From UBA2166 sp964463965 (GTDB lineage Bacteria; Nitrospirota; Nitrospiria; Nitrospirales; UBA2166), in the NCBI GenBank assembly GCA_964463965.1, contig CAYXED010000004.1, forward strand, positions 62,001 through 126,000: DNA of 64,000 nucleotides. Direction: 5' to 3'. A program made the translations under genes and the position numbers. Positions within the stretch are counted from its first letter, which is position 1. The number at the start of each line of letters is the position of its first letter. Positions 1 to 8,968 of the stretch are shown one piece after another. A model generated the notes under the pieces. That model made no database searches. It worked only from the letters and a program-made list of their open reading frames with translations, and was not told where the DNA came from.

Positions 1-283
1 AGGCACAAAAGGAAAACGGTTTGCTTTACCCAATGCAAGAATTATGATCCATCAACCCATGGGGGGATTCCAGGGGCAAGCCACTGATATTGACATTCAG
101 GCCAAAGAGATTCTAAAGATGCGCCAACGACTAAATGAAATTCTTGTTTACCACACGGGACAACCCATAGAAAAAATTCAAGCAGATACTGAAAGGGATT
201 ACTTTATGAATGGAGAAGAATCCCAAAAATATGGTTTGATTGATGAAGTGATTTCACGGATGGGCGAAGGGCAAGACACCTAG
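1..283 (+). CDS. clpP: ATP-dependent Clp protease proteolytic subunit ClpP (3' part)
   Basis: This is the C-terminal part of ClpP, the serine peptidase barrel that degrades substrates fed by ClpX or ClpA in the cytoplasm. The window cuts off the 5' end; the reading frame is open from base 2. The fragment begins in the KGKRFALPNARIMIHQP segment, which contains the catalytic histidine (MIHQP). It continues through the handle region and the TERDYFM segment, where the catalytic aspartate lies, and ends with the usual YGLIDEVI tail. The active-site serine lies upstream, outside the window. clpX follows after 19 bases in the same direction, the classical clpP-clpX operon. Identification is secure from the motifs; only the N-terminus is missing. 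Confidence 0.97.
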   Translation, partial: GTKGKRFALPNARIMIHQPMGGFQGQATDIDIQAKEILKMRQRLNEILVYHTGQPIEKIQADTERDYFMNGEESQKYGLIDEVISRMGEGQDT

Positions 284-302
284 TCCGCGTAGGGAGATTC
301 GT

Positions 303-1547
303 ATGGCAAAAGCAGACAAAGGACAACTCCGGTGCTCCTTTTGCGCAAAAGGGCGAGATGAAGTTCACAAACTTATTGCGGGACCCGTAGTTTATATTTG
401 CGATGAGTGTGTTGATTTGTGTAACGATATTATTGCGGAAGAGTGTGAAGAGGAACGAGAAGCAATTTCCGGTCGCCTTGTAAAACCAGCAGAAATTCGA
501 AAAATTCTTGATCAATACGTTATTGGACAAGATCGGGCTAAAAAAGCACTTTCAGTTGCCGTTCATAATCATTACAAGAGGGTCGCGGCAAGTATAATTG
601 ATGAGGTCGAACTTCAGAAAGGCAACATACTAATTGTTGGGCCCACTGGAAGTGGTAAAACATTGCTTGCGCAGACGCTAGCGCGGATCCTTGATGTTCC
701 TTTTACCATTGCCGATGCCACAACGCTTACCGAAGCTGGGTATGTTGGAGATGATGTTGAAAATATTATACTCAAACTTTTGCAGGCTGCAGATTATGAT
801 GTTGAGCGAGCAGAGCGGGGAATTGTATATGTCGATGAGATTGACAAGATTAGCCGTAAGAGCGACAGTCCGTCAATTACTCGTGATGTCTCCGGAGAAG
901 GAGTGCAGCAAGCTTTGCTGAAGTTAATAGAAGGTACTATAGCTAATGTGCCACCTCAAGGAGGACGAAAACATCCGCACCAAGAATTTATACAAGTAGA
1001 CACGTCGAATATATTGTTTATTTGTGGTGGCGCATTTGTTGGTATTGATGACGTGATTAGACAGCGAGTAAATCAAAAAACCATGGGGTTTGGAGCTAAC
1101 GTTCATGCTTCAAAAGATCAGACAATTGGAAATGTACTGCAGAGAATCCAACCGGAAGATTTGTTAAATTATGGGCTAATCCCGGAATTTGTCGGACGAC
1201 TTCCCGTAATTACAACTCTTGATGCGCTTGATGAAAAGGCCTTTATTAGGATCCTTCGCGATCCACGTAATGCTTTAACCAAACAATACGAGAAATTGTT
1301 TTCATTTGAAAAAGTAAAATTAAGGTTCACTGATAATGCTCTTGCGGCTATTGCTAAAAAGGGACATGCACAAAAAACTGGCGCGCGAGGATTACGTGCG
1401 ATTATGGAAGAGGCACTTCTTGATCTGATGTATGATCTTCCGTCCCGCAGGGACATTTCAGAATGCGTGATTACGGAAGAAACTATTTCTGGATCTGGGC
1501 AAGCAATTCTAATTCCAAATCAAGACACCGATGTAAAGTCGGCATAA
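303..1547 (+). CDS. clpX: ATP-dependent Clp protease ATP-binding subunit ClpX
   Basis: ClpX is the hexameric AAA+ unfoldase that recognises tagged substrates and threads them into ClpP. The 414-residue length is normal for the family. The N-terminal zinc-binding domain shows CSFC and CDECVDLC cysteines at residues 11-41. The AAA+ core has Walker A GPTGSGKT, the pore loop GYVGDD, Walker B with VDEIDK, and the sensor-2 GARGLR motif near residue 355. The start at ATG 303 is preceded by a purine-rich GGGAGA ribosome binding site. The gene lies 19 bases downstream of clpP, as expected for co-transcription. Nothing in the sequence looks damaged. Confidence 0.98.
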   Translation: MAKADKGQLRCSFCAKGRDEVHKLIAGPVVYICDECVDLCNDIIAEECEEEREAISGRLVKPAEIRKILDQYVIGQDRAKKALSVAVHNHYKRVAASIIDEVELQKGNILIVGPTGSGKTLLAQTLARILDVPFTIADATTLTEAGYVGDDVENIILKLLQAADYDVERAERGIVYVDEIDKISRKSDSPSITRDVSGEGVQQALLKLIEGTIANVPPQGGRKHPHQEFIQVDTSNILFICGGAFVGIDDVIRQRVNQKTMGFGANVHASKDQTIGNVLQRIQPEDLLNYGLIPEFVGRLPVITTLDALDEKAFIRILRDPRNALTKQYEKLFSFEKVKLRFTDNALAAIAKKGHAQKTGARGLRAIMEEALLDLMYDLPSRRDISECVITEETISGSGQAILIPNQDTDVKSA

Positions 1548-1575
1548 CTTACGGTGTAAAGGGGAAAACGCACTC

Positions 1576-1770
1576 ATGGAAATTAGGGTATTCAACAATA
1601 ATGTTGAGAAAGCATTAAAAGTCGTAAAAAAGAAACTTGCGGGAGAAGGCCTTTTTCGTGAACTCAAACGACGACGTTTTTACGAGAAGCCTAGTATGAG
1701 GAAGAAGAAAAAAGAACGAGAGGCTAATAGAAGAAGACTTAAATGGCTAAATAATCGGCGTGCAAGCTGA
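1576..1770 (+). CDS. rpsU: 30S ribosomal protein S21
   Basis: This is small ribosomal subunit protein bS21, a 64-residue, strongly basic protein that sits near the 3' end of 16S rRNA and aids initiation. The N-terminus MEIRVFNNNVEKALKVVKKK and the following FRELKRRRFYEKPS segment are typical. The C-terminus is a lysine/arginine-rich tail. An upstream AAGGGGAAAA stretch serves as the ribosome binding site for ATG 1576. It follows clpX closely in the same direction and may be read through from it. It ends 26 bases before the end of the convergent PEP-mutase fusion gene. No obvious strong terminator lies between the two convergent genes. Confidence 0.95.
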   Translation: MEIRVFNNNVEKALKVVKKKLAGEGLFRELKRRRFYEKPSMRKKKKEREANRRRLKWLNNRRAS

Positions 1771-1795
1771 GGTTGACGTAGTACGAACTTCCAGA

Positions 1796-3469
1796 TTATT
1801 TCCCAACAGTTGCCCAGGCGCGTTGGTAATCCTCAAACGTATCCACTTCCATCCAGCCTTTGTAAATTCTAATGCAGTTTACCTCAAAACCTGTACAGAT
1901 AAGTTCTTGAACCATATCAGTAAGTGCAGCACTTCGGATTGTGGGTGATTCGTAAAACTGTTTGTTTTTGTATCTACCAAGTGCGCTTTGGTAGCTTTGT
2001 TTTAAATTCTTGGCCCCTTTTTCTGAAAACATAACCATTCCAATAAATTCTGCGTGAGCACAGTCATGATTTATTTTCTGGCCAATATTTGACACTGCAG
2101 GAAAATCATCGTCAGGAAGAAAACGGTATGTAGGAGTTGGGGCCGTCTGAAGTGTTACTAAATCATGGTTCAAGTTTGGCAATACCAACCCTTTGACTTT
2201 GTTGTCATACAAGGCATGGTCTACAACGAGCGTAATATCTGCAGAACTTTGAAGAAGCTTTTCTATGATGGCAGGTTCAAAAACGATATCGGAATACATT
2301 ACGATGACTTTTCCATTGAGTTCTGGTTCAGCACAAAACAGCGAAAATAGCTCACCAGTATCTTGGTAATCGTCGTTATCATAGTACCGCAAATTAGGGA
2401 TCGTAATGGTGTCCTTGAGATAGCCCCTAACAACAGAAATTTGCTTTATATTGCACCTGTTAAGAGCATCTATTTGGTGTTCAAGGATAGATTGACCTTT
2501 TATGTCTAATAAGCATTTTGGACGATCTTTGATCAGTGGCATTAGGTTTTTGTCAAATCCTGCGGCAACAATTATTGCCGTAACATCGCTGGCACCAATC
2601 GGGAGAAACCTTTGCTCATTGGACTTAAGCTCTGGAACTCCCACAATTTTATACACATCATCCAGAGAAACTGTTTTATCAGAAAGGTAAGAAGCTGTTT
2701 GCGCTTTACGAAGTCCCTGAAGGGACTCACGTGATGTTTTTATGATTGTGCGCAAAAGCTGGTTGGCATAAATCACCATCTTAAAACCTGCTTTTTCAAG
2801 TTCTGCCTCGGTGACTTCTGGAAAGATAGTTGGAACAATCACCAAAGGTTTAACGACGTCCCATTTGGATGCAAAACTGCGAAGCTCATCAAACGTAGAT
2901 GATTTAGAATGAACAAGGATGGCGTCTGCCCCGGCCTCAGCATATGCATCTGCCCTCCGTAAGGCTTCATCCATGCCCCATCCAGCAATGAGGGCTTCTG
3001 TGCGGGCGATAACAAGAAAGTCTGGCCCATGCTGCGCTGCCTTGGCTGCATGAATTTTTCCAACAAATTCTTCAATTGTTACCAGTTCACGTTTTACACC
3101 AGCATAGAAGCTACAGCGCTTGGGAAAAACATTGTCTTCGAGGCAAAGACCGGAAACTCCGGCCTTCTCAAAATCAGCAACTGTACGCATCACATTTATG
3201 GCATTTCCGTATCCAGTATCTGCGTCCACAATGACTGGAATACTTGAAGCCTCGGCAATGTTTTTTGATATATCGAGAGTTTCTGTCATGGTAAGGCCAC
3301 TCGCGTCTGGGACACACTTCTGCGCAGCAGAAATTCCAAATCCTCCTGCCCAAATGGCATGAAACCCGGCCTCCTCTACAAGCTTTGCGCTTAGGGCATC
3401 GTGAGCTCCAACTGCGGTAATAAGCCCGGGTTCTTGAAGTAATTGTCTTAGTGGGGGACGGCTAGCCAT
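1796..3469 (-). CDS. PEP mutase/isocitrate-lyase superfamily domain fused to a nucleotidyltransferase
   Basis: A 557-residue two-domain protein. Residues about 1-285 form an isocitrate lyase/phosphoenolpyruvate mutase TIM barrel (GFHAIWAGGFGISA, DADTGYGNA, ARTEALIAGWG). Residues about 290-557 form a MobA/GlmU-like nucleotidyltransferase (AIIVAAG near the start of the domain, later RPKCLLDIKGQSILEHQ and MYSDIVF). PEP mutase makes the C-P bond of phosphonates, and the attached transferase probably activates a phosphonate with CTP, as in other PepM-cytidylyltransferase fusions. Oddity: the active-site loop reads EDNVFPKRCS, whereas PEP mutases carry EDK-x5-NS; the KRC resembles (methyl)isocitrate lyases. 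No phosphonopyruvate decarboxylase or aminotransferase lies nearby. The start is ATG 3469. The fold and fusion are clear; the exact reaction is not. Confidence 0.85.
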   Translation of the reverse strand: MASRPPLRQLLQEPGLITAVGAHDALSAKLVEEAGFHAIWAGGFGISAAQKCVPDASGLTMTETLDISKNIAEASSIPVIVDADTGYGNAINVMRTVADFEKAGVSGLCLEDNVFPKRCSFYAGVKRELVTIEEFVGKIHAAKAAQHGPDFLVIARTEALIAGWGMDEALRRADAYAEAGADAILVHSKSSTFDELRSFASKWDVVKPLVIVPTIFPEVTEAELEKAGFKMVIYANQLLRTIIKTSRESLQGLRKAQTASYLSDKTVSLDDVYKIVGVPELKSNEQRFLPIGASDVTAIIVAAGFDKNLMPLIKDRPKCLLDIKGQSILEHQIDALNRCNIKQISVVRGYLKDTITIPNLRYYDNDDYQDTGELFSLFCAEPELNGKVIVMYSDIVFEPAIIEKLLQSSADITLVVDHALYDNKVKGLVLPNLNHDLVTLQTAPTPTYRFLPDDDFPAVSNIGQKINHDCAHAEFIGMVMFSEKGAKNLKQSYQSALGRYKNKQFYESPTIRSAALTDMVQELICTGFEVNCIRIYKGWMEVDTFEDYQRAWATVGK

Positions 3470-3628
3470 CGACTGAACTATAGGAATACAAATATAGTGG
3501 TGTCAACAAAAATGCACTGTAAAAAACCTCTTATAGGGTAGCACTAAAGCAGAGAATAAAAATTTTGTATGAGTGAAAGTGCACAGGATATCAACAGAAA
3601 AAACGCAAATTTCCACAGGATGGATGAT

Positions 3629-3657
3629 TTGTATCAACAAGAAAACCACAGTATATA
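3629..3657 (+). promoter_or_regulatory. Putative sigma-70 promoter of nrdJ
   Basis: A -35-like TTGTAT (3629-3634) and a -10-like TATATA (3652-3657) are separated by 17 bases. The -10 overlaps the first NrdR-like box, so repressor binding would block polymerase. The implied leader is roughly 115 bases before the nrdJ start. This is a motif match by eye; no transcript data are available. Confidence 0.55.
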
Positions 3658-3692
3658 GTATTTAAATGAAAAAAGTGCTGGATATTTAGTGT
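3646..3692 (+). promoter_or_regulatory. Tandem NrdR-like operator boxes upstream of nrdJ
   Basis: Two sites resemble the NrdR box consensus acaCwAtATaTwGtgt. Box 1 is CCACAGTATATAGTAT at 3646-3661, matching 13 of 16 positions. Box 2 is GCTGGATATTTAGTGT at 3677-3692, matching 11 of 16. Their starts are 31 bp apart, about three helical turns, the spacing usual for paired NrdR boxes. Box 1 overlaps the putative -10. NrdR is the ATP/dATP-sensing repressor of ribonucleotide reductase genes. Its own gene is not in the window. Confidence 0.7.
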
Positions 3693-3779
3693 TACTTTAG
3701 TTTATTCTCTTGTTTCACACTTTGCGCAAATCTTTCCTTATATCTGAGGAACGAATCTCGGTTGTGGGGGGTACGTGTT

Positions 3780-6700
3780 ATGAGGATCCATAGGCGATTT
3801 ACACAAGAGGGAGTTAGTCCTTACGAGGGAATTCGGTTCGTCAATCGTTCGTCTGAAATTCGAAATCCAGATGGTTCTGTTGTGTTCAACATGAATGAGA
3901 TCGATGTACCAGAGGATTGGTCACAGCTTGCGGTGGATATCTTAGCCCAAAAGTACTTTCGTAAAGCAGGCGTACTGCAGAAGGATCAGAATGGAAAAAC
4001 AAAATATGGAGAAAATGGTAAAGCTGTCCTAGGTTCAGAAAATAGTGCGCGCCAGGTTTTTCACAGAATTGCCGGGTGTTGGACTGAATGGGGAAAGAGC
4101 GGCGCGTACTTTAATACGGATGCTGATGCTTGTGCCTTCTACGACGAAGTTTGTTACATGCTTGCTACCCAGATGGCTGCGCCAAATTCTCCGCAGTGGT
4201 TTAACACCGGTCTCAATTATGCCTACGACCTGGTGGGTCCATCTCAGGGACATTTTTATGCTGATCCGAAAAGTGGAAAAGTTAGAAAAACGGACAATGC
4301 GTATGAACGCCCACAAGTACATGCATGTTTCATTCAGTCTATCAGCGATGATTTAGTCAATGATGGCGGAATAATGGACCTGTGGGTTCGTGAGGCGCGT
4401 TTATTCAAATATGGATCAGGAACGGGAAGCAACTTTTCAAATCTTCGAGGCGACTCTGAACCCTTATCCGGAGGGGGAAAATCCTCCGGCCTTATGTCAT
4501 TTCTAAAAATTGGCGATCGTGCTGCTGGGGCCATAAAGTCTGGTGGTACCACAAGACGTGCTGCGAAAATGGTTTGTTTGGATCTTGATCACCCTGACAT
4601 CGAAGAATTTATCGATTGGAAGGTCGTTGAAGAACAAAAAGTAGCGGCTATGGTAACGGGATCAAAGATTTGCGCTCGAATGCTAAACAAGGTTCTGCAG
4701 GCTTGCTATGTCAAAAATGGTAATGGGCATCCATCAGTGAAAACTGATTTCGAGCAAAACCAAGTTCTCAGGAATGCTGTTCAGGAGGCTCGCCGGGAAT
4801 GCGTCCCCGAGGCATACATACAGAGAATGTTTGCCTATGCAAGAGAAGGGTTTACTCACTTTGTATTTCATGAGTACGACACAAATTGGGACAGTAAGGC
4901 ATATCAAACTGTAGCAGGCCAGAACTCAAACAACAGTATCCGCGTTCCTGACGAATTTTTTAAAACGTTGGAGAAAGATGGAGACTGGGTATTGAGACGA
5001 AGAACAGATGGTGAGGTTTCAAAAACCGTTAGGGCAAGAGACTTGTGGGATCGAATTTCTTGGGCCGCATGGATTTGCGCAGATCCCGGTGTTCAATATG
5101 ACACAACAATTAACGACTGGCACACTTGCCCTGAAGATGGACGCATTAACGCTTCAAATCCGTGTTCAGAGTACATGTTTCTTGACGATACTGCGTGTAA
5201 CCTCGCCTCATTAAATCTTGGGAAATTCGTAAAAACTGACGGGTCCTTTGATATTGACAACTTTAAACATGCTGTTCGAATTTGGACCATTGTACTCGAG
5301 ATTAGTGTACTTATGGCATCTTTTCCTAGTCGCGCCATTGCAGAGAAAAGCTACGAATATCGTACCCTGGGTCTAGGGTATGCAAATCTTGGATCCATGC
5401 TTATGCGGCAGGGAATTCCATATGATTCACCGGAATCTTTATCAATTTGTGCTGGCATCACTGCAATATTGACAGGAGAGTCCTACGCTACGTCAGCGGA
5501 AATGGCATCAGAGCTTGGACCATTCAAAGGTTTCAAGAGGAATAAGGAACCAATGCTTAGAGTTATGCGCAACCACCGCCGTGCCGCGTACGATGTCAAG
5601 TCTGGGGAATATGAGAATCTTGGCGTAGTTCCAAAGGGCATTGATGCTTCTCATTGCCCCCCTAAAATCCTGAGTGCTGCAAGAGATGCTTGGGATAGAG
5701 CTCTTGGGCTTGGGGAGGTCCATGGTTACCGCAATGCTCAAACAACATGTATCGCACCCACCGGTACCATTGGTTTGGTTATGGACTGCGATACTACAGG
5801 AATTGAACCCGATTTTGCTTTAGTCAAATTTAAAAAACTTGCGGGTGGGGGATACTTTAAGATTATCAATCAAAGTCTTCCGCCGGCATTGAACTTTCTT
5901 GGGTATTCGGATATCGAAATCCAGGACATCGTAGCCTATGCTATTGGTAGTGGCACCTTGAAAGGTGCTCCAGAAATCAATCATGAAACTCTTCGAGAAA
6001 AAGGCTTTGATGATGCCGCGTTAGATCGTTTAGAGGCTTCTTTGGGGCAGGCATTTGATATTTCATTTGTATTAAACCCACTAACTCTTGGCGAGGAATT
6101 TTGCAAAGAGAATCTTGGAATAACCGCTGAACGACTTGGCACATCTGGTTTCAGCCTTCTAAAGGCGCTTGGGTATACGCAAGAACAAATAGATGCTGCA
6201 AATGACTATTGTTGTGGGACCATGACTGTAGAGGGTGCACCACATCTTAAACCAGAGCATCTCACAATTTTTGACTGTGCTAACAAATGTGGACGGATAG
6301 GAAAAAGATTTCTTGCAGTGACAGCGCATATTCAGATGATGGCGGCTGCGCAACCTTTCATAAGCGGAGCAATCAGCAAGACTATTAACTTGCCTGCGGA
6401 AGCTACAGTTGAAGATGTAATGGCATCATACATTTTGGGATGGCGAAGCATGCTGAAAGCCGTTGCTCTTTACCGAGACGGATCAAAACTTAGCCAACCC
6501 CTGAATACATCTATTGACGTAAGTGATCGCAAAGAAGCTGCAGATACTCTTGTGACACGACCAACCCCTGTATCTGTAGTAGAGGAGCTTAGCCATAGAA
6601 TTTTGGTTAGATATCTTGCGAAGCGGAGACCGTTGCCTGGGAGAAGGTCTGGTTATACACAGAAGGCTGTCATCGGGGGGCATAAACTGTACCTTCGAAC

Positions 6701-7331
6701 TGGGGAGTACGAAGATGGAACCCTCGGGGAAATTTTCCTTGATATGCACAAAGAAGGGGCTGCATTTAGAAGTTTAATGAATTGTTTTGCCATAGCAGTT
6801 TCTCTTGGCCTTCAACATGGTGTTCCGCTAGAGAGATTTGTTGATGCCTTTGTTTTCACTAGATTTGAGCCGAATGGGCCGGTAGGAATGAACGATCACA
6901 TTAAAATGAGTACATCACTCATAGATTACATTTTTAGGGAGTTAGCTATTACTTATCTTGGACGGGATGATCTCGCTCAAGTTGTTGAAGAAGATCTTCG
7001 TGGGGATTCTGTAAAAAAGGATCCGGAATGTCTTGATGAAGTTTCTCCGGATGAACAAGAACTTGCGGCCGCTGATATAAGCGTAGATCTTTTTCCGGCA
7101 CGTAAACAATCTGGAAATGGAAATGGAAATGGCAACGGTAATGGCAATGGTTCTGTACGTCAAATGCTGGAGGTTTCTCAAAAAACTGTAACTGCGACTC
7201 AAGTGAGAGTTGCACGTATGAAAGGATACGAGGGTGATCCCTGCCCTCGATGTCGACTATTTATGATGGTAAGAACTGGAACTTGTTTACGATGTGATAA
7301 TTGTGGGGAGTCTAGTGGTGGCTGTTCGTAA
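3780..7331 (+). CDS. nrdJ: Adenosylcobalamin-dependent (class II) ribonucleoside-diphosphate reductase
   Basis: Class II ribonucleotide reductase makes deoxyribonucleotides using an adenosylcobalamin-generated thiyl radical, so it works with or without oxygen. From ATG 3780 the protein has about 1183 residues, the long NrdJ form. It contains an N-terminal ribonucleotide reductase domain, the NPCSEYMFLDDTACNLAS active-site segment, and APTGTIG in the finger loop region. A TSCPD-like domain follows (about residues 930-1070), then a Gly-Asn repeat linker and a C-terminal cysteine cluster (CPRC, CLRCDNC, CS) likely acting as the redox tail. An upstream TTG at 3762 is possible, but ATG 3780 fits the family start. 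Tandem NrdR-like boxes precede it. No cobalamin riboswitch was recognised. Confidence 0.96.
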   Translation: MRIHRRFTQEGVSPYEGIRFVNRSSEIRNPDGSVVFNMNEIDVPEDWSQLAVDILAQKYFRKAGVLQKDQNGKTKYGENGKAVLGSENSARQVFHRIAGCWTEWGKSGAYFNTDADACAFYDEVCYMLATQMAAPNSPQWFNTGLNYAYDLVGPSQGHFYADPKSGKVRKTDNAYERPQVHACFIQSISDDLVNDGGIMDLWVREARLFKYGSGTGSNFSNLRGDSEPLSGGGKSSGLMSFLKIGDRAAGAIKSGGTTRRAAKMVCLDLDHPDIEEFIDWKVVEEQKVAAMVTGSKICARMLNKVLQACYVKNGNGHPSVKTDFEQNQVLRNAVQEARRECVPEAYIQRMFAYAREGFTHFVFHEYDTNWDSKAYQTVAGQNSNNSIRVPDEFFKTLEKDGDWVLRRRTDGEVSKTVRARDLWDRISWAAWICADPGVQYDTTINDWHTCPEDGRINASNPCSEYMFLDDTACNLASLNLGKFVKTDGSFDIDNFKHAVRIWTIVLEISVLMASFPSRAIAEKSYEYRTLGLGYANLGSMLMRQGIPYDSPESLSICAGITAILTGESYATSAEMASELGPFKGFKRNKEPMLRVMRNHRRAAYDVKSGEYENLGVVPKGIDASHCPPKILSAARDAWDRALGLGEVHGYRNAQTTCIAPTGTIGLVMDCDTTGIEPDFALVKFKKLAGGGYFKIINQSLPPALNFLGYSDIEIQDIVAYAIGSGTLKGAPEINHETLREKGFDDAALDRLEASLGQAFDISFVLNPLTLGEEFCKENLGITAERLGTSGFSLLKALGYTQEQIDAANDYCCGTMTVEGAPHLKPEHLTIFDCANKCGRIGKRFLAVTAHIQMMAAAQPFISGAISKTINLPAEATVEDVMASYILGWRSMLKAVALYRDGSKLSQPLNTSIDVSDRKEAADTLVTRPTPVSVVEELSHRILVRYLAKRRPLPGRRSGYTQKAVIGGHKLYLRTGEYEDGTLGEIFLDMHKEGAAFRSLMNCFAIAVSLGLQHGVPLERFVDAFVFTRFEPNGPVGMNDHIKMSTSLIDYIFRELAITYLGRDDLAQVVEEDLRGDSVKKDPECLDEVSPDEQELAAADISVDLFPARKQSGNGNGNGNGNGNGSVRQMLEVSQKTVTATQVRVARMKGYEGDPCPRCRLFMMVRTGTCLRCDNCGESSGGCS
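7113..7148 (+). repeat. Hexanucleotide tandem repeat coding for a (Gly-Asn)6 linker in nrdJ
   Basis: Six copies of GGNAAY encode a Gly-Asn run between the TSCPD-like region and the cysteine-rich tail of NrdJ. The first three copies are identical GGAAAT and the later ones vary at third positions. It probably forms a flexible tether for the redox-active C-terminus. Copy number could vary between strains by slippage. Confidence 0.85.
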
Positions 7332-7380
7332 GTTACTATTTACTCTGTGCTAGAAAAACAGAATGTAAAATCTTCATAGG

Positions 7381-7659
7381 TCATCTTTCTGAGTGACCGA
7401 GATGCTTCTCTGGTGCGATTCTTTTCTTGATACGTTGTTTAAGATCTTTGTTTTCAGGAAAGCGACCTTCAGTTTGACGTGATCCTAGCGTCTCCCCATT
7501 TAAGCGTACTTCAAACACTCCCCCTGTTCCTGGGATCAATGCAACTTCCCCAAGTTCTGTGTCAAATGTTGTTAGTAGTTCCTGTGCAAGCCAAGCAGCA
7601 CGCAATAGCCATCGACACTGAGTACAGTATTCAATTTCTAGGCGAGGGAGTTTCGGCAT
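7381..7659 (-). CDS. SelT/SelW/SelH family thioredoxin-fold protein (Cys form)
   Basis: A 92-residue protein of the Rdx (SelT/SelW/SelH) family, small thioredoxin-fold proteins of uncertain redox role. The redox motif is CTQC at residues 12-15, inside the typical context IEYCTQCRWLLRAAWLAQELL. Cysteine stands where selenoprotein relatives have selenocysteine. The middle contains the family PGTGGVFEVRLNG strand-turn and the C-terminus has the FPENKDLKQRIKKRI helix. It is encoded convergently to nrdJ. Redox supply to ribonucleotide reductase is conceivable from the position alone, but this is only an inference. The start at ATG 7659 is the only sensible one. Confidence 0.9.
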   Translation of the reverse strand: MPKLPRLEIEYCTQCRWLLRAAWLAQELLTTFDTELGEVALIPGTGGVFEVRLNGETLGSRQTEGRFPENKDLKQRIKKRIAPEKHLGHSER

Positions 7660-7841
7660 GATTTTCGTCTAGATGATGTTTGGCAATAAGTATCTCTGTT
7701 AGTACATTCGTAGAGCAATAACGCCGTAGCCATATATTTCACTGGAAAAACTGGAGAATAATACTCATGGGCATGTGGCAATATCAAATTATCCAAAGTA
7801 TTCATGATGACTTCCAGTGTGGTACGCTGACACTTGTGGGT

Positions 7842-7918
7842 GCGCCTGTAGCTCAGTAGGATAGAGCATCGGACTTCTAATCCGGTTGTCGCAGGTTCGA
7901 TTCCTGCCAGGCGCGCCA
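7842..7918 (+). tRNA. tRNA-Arg (anticodon UCU)
   Basis: A full cloverleaf can be drawn. The acceptor stem GCGCCTG pairs with CAGGCGC at 7908-7914. The D stem is GCTC/GAGC, and the anticodon stem TCGGA/TCCGG encloses loop CTTCTAA with anticodon TCT at 7876-7878. The T arm is GCAGG-TTCGATT-CCTGC. The discriminator is G and CCA is encoded at 7916-7918. It reads AGA and possibly AGG arginine codons. Confidence 0.97.
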
Positions 7919-7974
7919 ACTAGATCAATGGCTCAGGTGGTCCCTATCTTCTTTGCTGATTCACAACTAGGGGG

Positions 7975-8925
7975 TTATTCTACTATGGGACAATTTCCCC
8001 CAGAAATTACACAAACGACTGGCCTCTCAAACTGGCAAGATTCAGCGTATTTTAGAGGCACGAGCGAAACTGATCCGGAAATTTCCACTAATCCACCCGG
8101 CCTTTGTTTGGTTAACCACGGTTGGAACCAATCGTGCGTCGAGACAATCTGATCCTCGGTTGCCAGGTAAATTTTTTCTACACCTTTTTTTATGAGAGAA
8201 ATTGCTTTGGCTCCAGGTTGAGAGGCAACGAGCGCGTCTGCGTGAGAAGTAACCCGTTTCACCGATATGGGTTTTCCCGCCTCAACCGAAAGAGCCATTG
8301 AAGCGTTATTATTTGGCTGAACACCAAATATTTTTCCGTTGCCACGACCTGCGAGTTTAATTGCCATAGTAATTCCTGAAAGTAGTCCTCCCCCACTTAC
8401 TGGGACGAAGATATCAAAAGGAACTTTTATCTGGTCAAGAATTTCACTACCAACCGTCGCATCGGCCGCAATGGTTTCCCAGCTGTCGAAAGGATGCAAG
8501 CCAATGGCACCTGTCTCCTTTAGACGCTGCGCTGTTACTTCCGTCCGAGATTGAAAAGTTGGGCCACTCAGGGTAACTTTGGCGCCTAGCTCACGCGTTT
8601 TTTGAATTTTGTGCGCTGAAGAACTTTTCATCATCACAATTTCGCACTTTACTTGTAGTAATTTTGCTGCGTAGGCAACTGCCTGAGCGAAGTTTCCAGA
8701 GGAGGAAGTTACAATTCCTCGTTTTTTTGCCTCTTGAAGGTGAGAAAGAATGCCATTCAAAGCGGGGCGAATCTTGAAAGATCGAGTTATATTTTCATTT
8801 TCCAATTTCAACCAAACATCATGGCCAATGTTTTTGCTTAACGAAGGACAGGGAATCAACGGGGTAGGTTTTAAATAGGGTGATAGCCGTTGTCTAGTTA
8901 AATCAATTTCCCGTTGATCAATCAT
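7975..8925 (-). CDS. Threonine/serine dehydratase-like PLP enzyme
   Basis: A fold-type II pyridoxal-phosphate enzyme of the threonine ammonia-lyase/serine racemase group, 316 residues from ATG 8925. The PLP lysine motif is SFKIRPA; the family usually has SFKxRGA, with the lysine forming the Schiff base. The phosphate-cradle SSGNFAQAVAYAA and the glycine-rich VSGGGLLSGI loops are present, as is a late VISGGN segment. No C-terminal ACT domain is present, so it resembles the catabolic or unregulated short form. It probably deaminates threonine or serine to a 2-oxoacid, but related enzymes racemise serine or act on hydroxyaspartate. It is divergent from the HEWTH gene, with 43 bases between the starts. 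Confidence 0.88.
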   Translation of the reverse strand: MIDQREIDLTRQRLSPYLKPTPLIPCPSLSKNIGHDVWLKLENENITRSFKIRPALNGILSHLQEAKKRGIVTSSSGNFAQAVAYAAKLLQVKCEIVMMKSSSAHKIQKTRELGAKVTLSGPTFQSRTEVTAQRLKETGAIGLHPFDSWETIAADATVGSEILDQIKVPFDIFVPVSGGGLLSGITMAIKLAGRGNGKIFGVQPNNNASMALSVEAGKPISVKRVTSHADALVASQPGAKAISLIKKGVEKIYLATEDQIVSTHDWFQPWLTKQRPGGLVEISGSVSLVPLKYAESCQFERPVVCVISGGNCPIVE

Positions 8926-8968
8926 GTGTAGGTCCTTATCACCAACGTTGACTTTGTTCTTCACTTTC

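Noticed and set aside
3470..3779. Cobalamin riboswitch ahead of nrdJ
   Set aside because: No B12-box-like GCCACTG motif or large leader structure is recognisable; the region is better explained by NrdR-like boxes and a promoter.
7638..7919. 93-codon open frame on the minus strand
   Set aside because: It overlaps the tRNA-Arg gene entirely at its start and has no family-like sequence.
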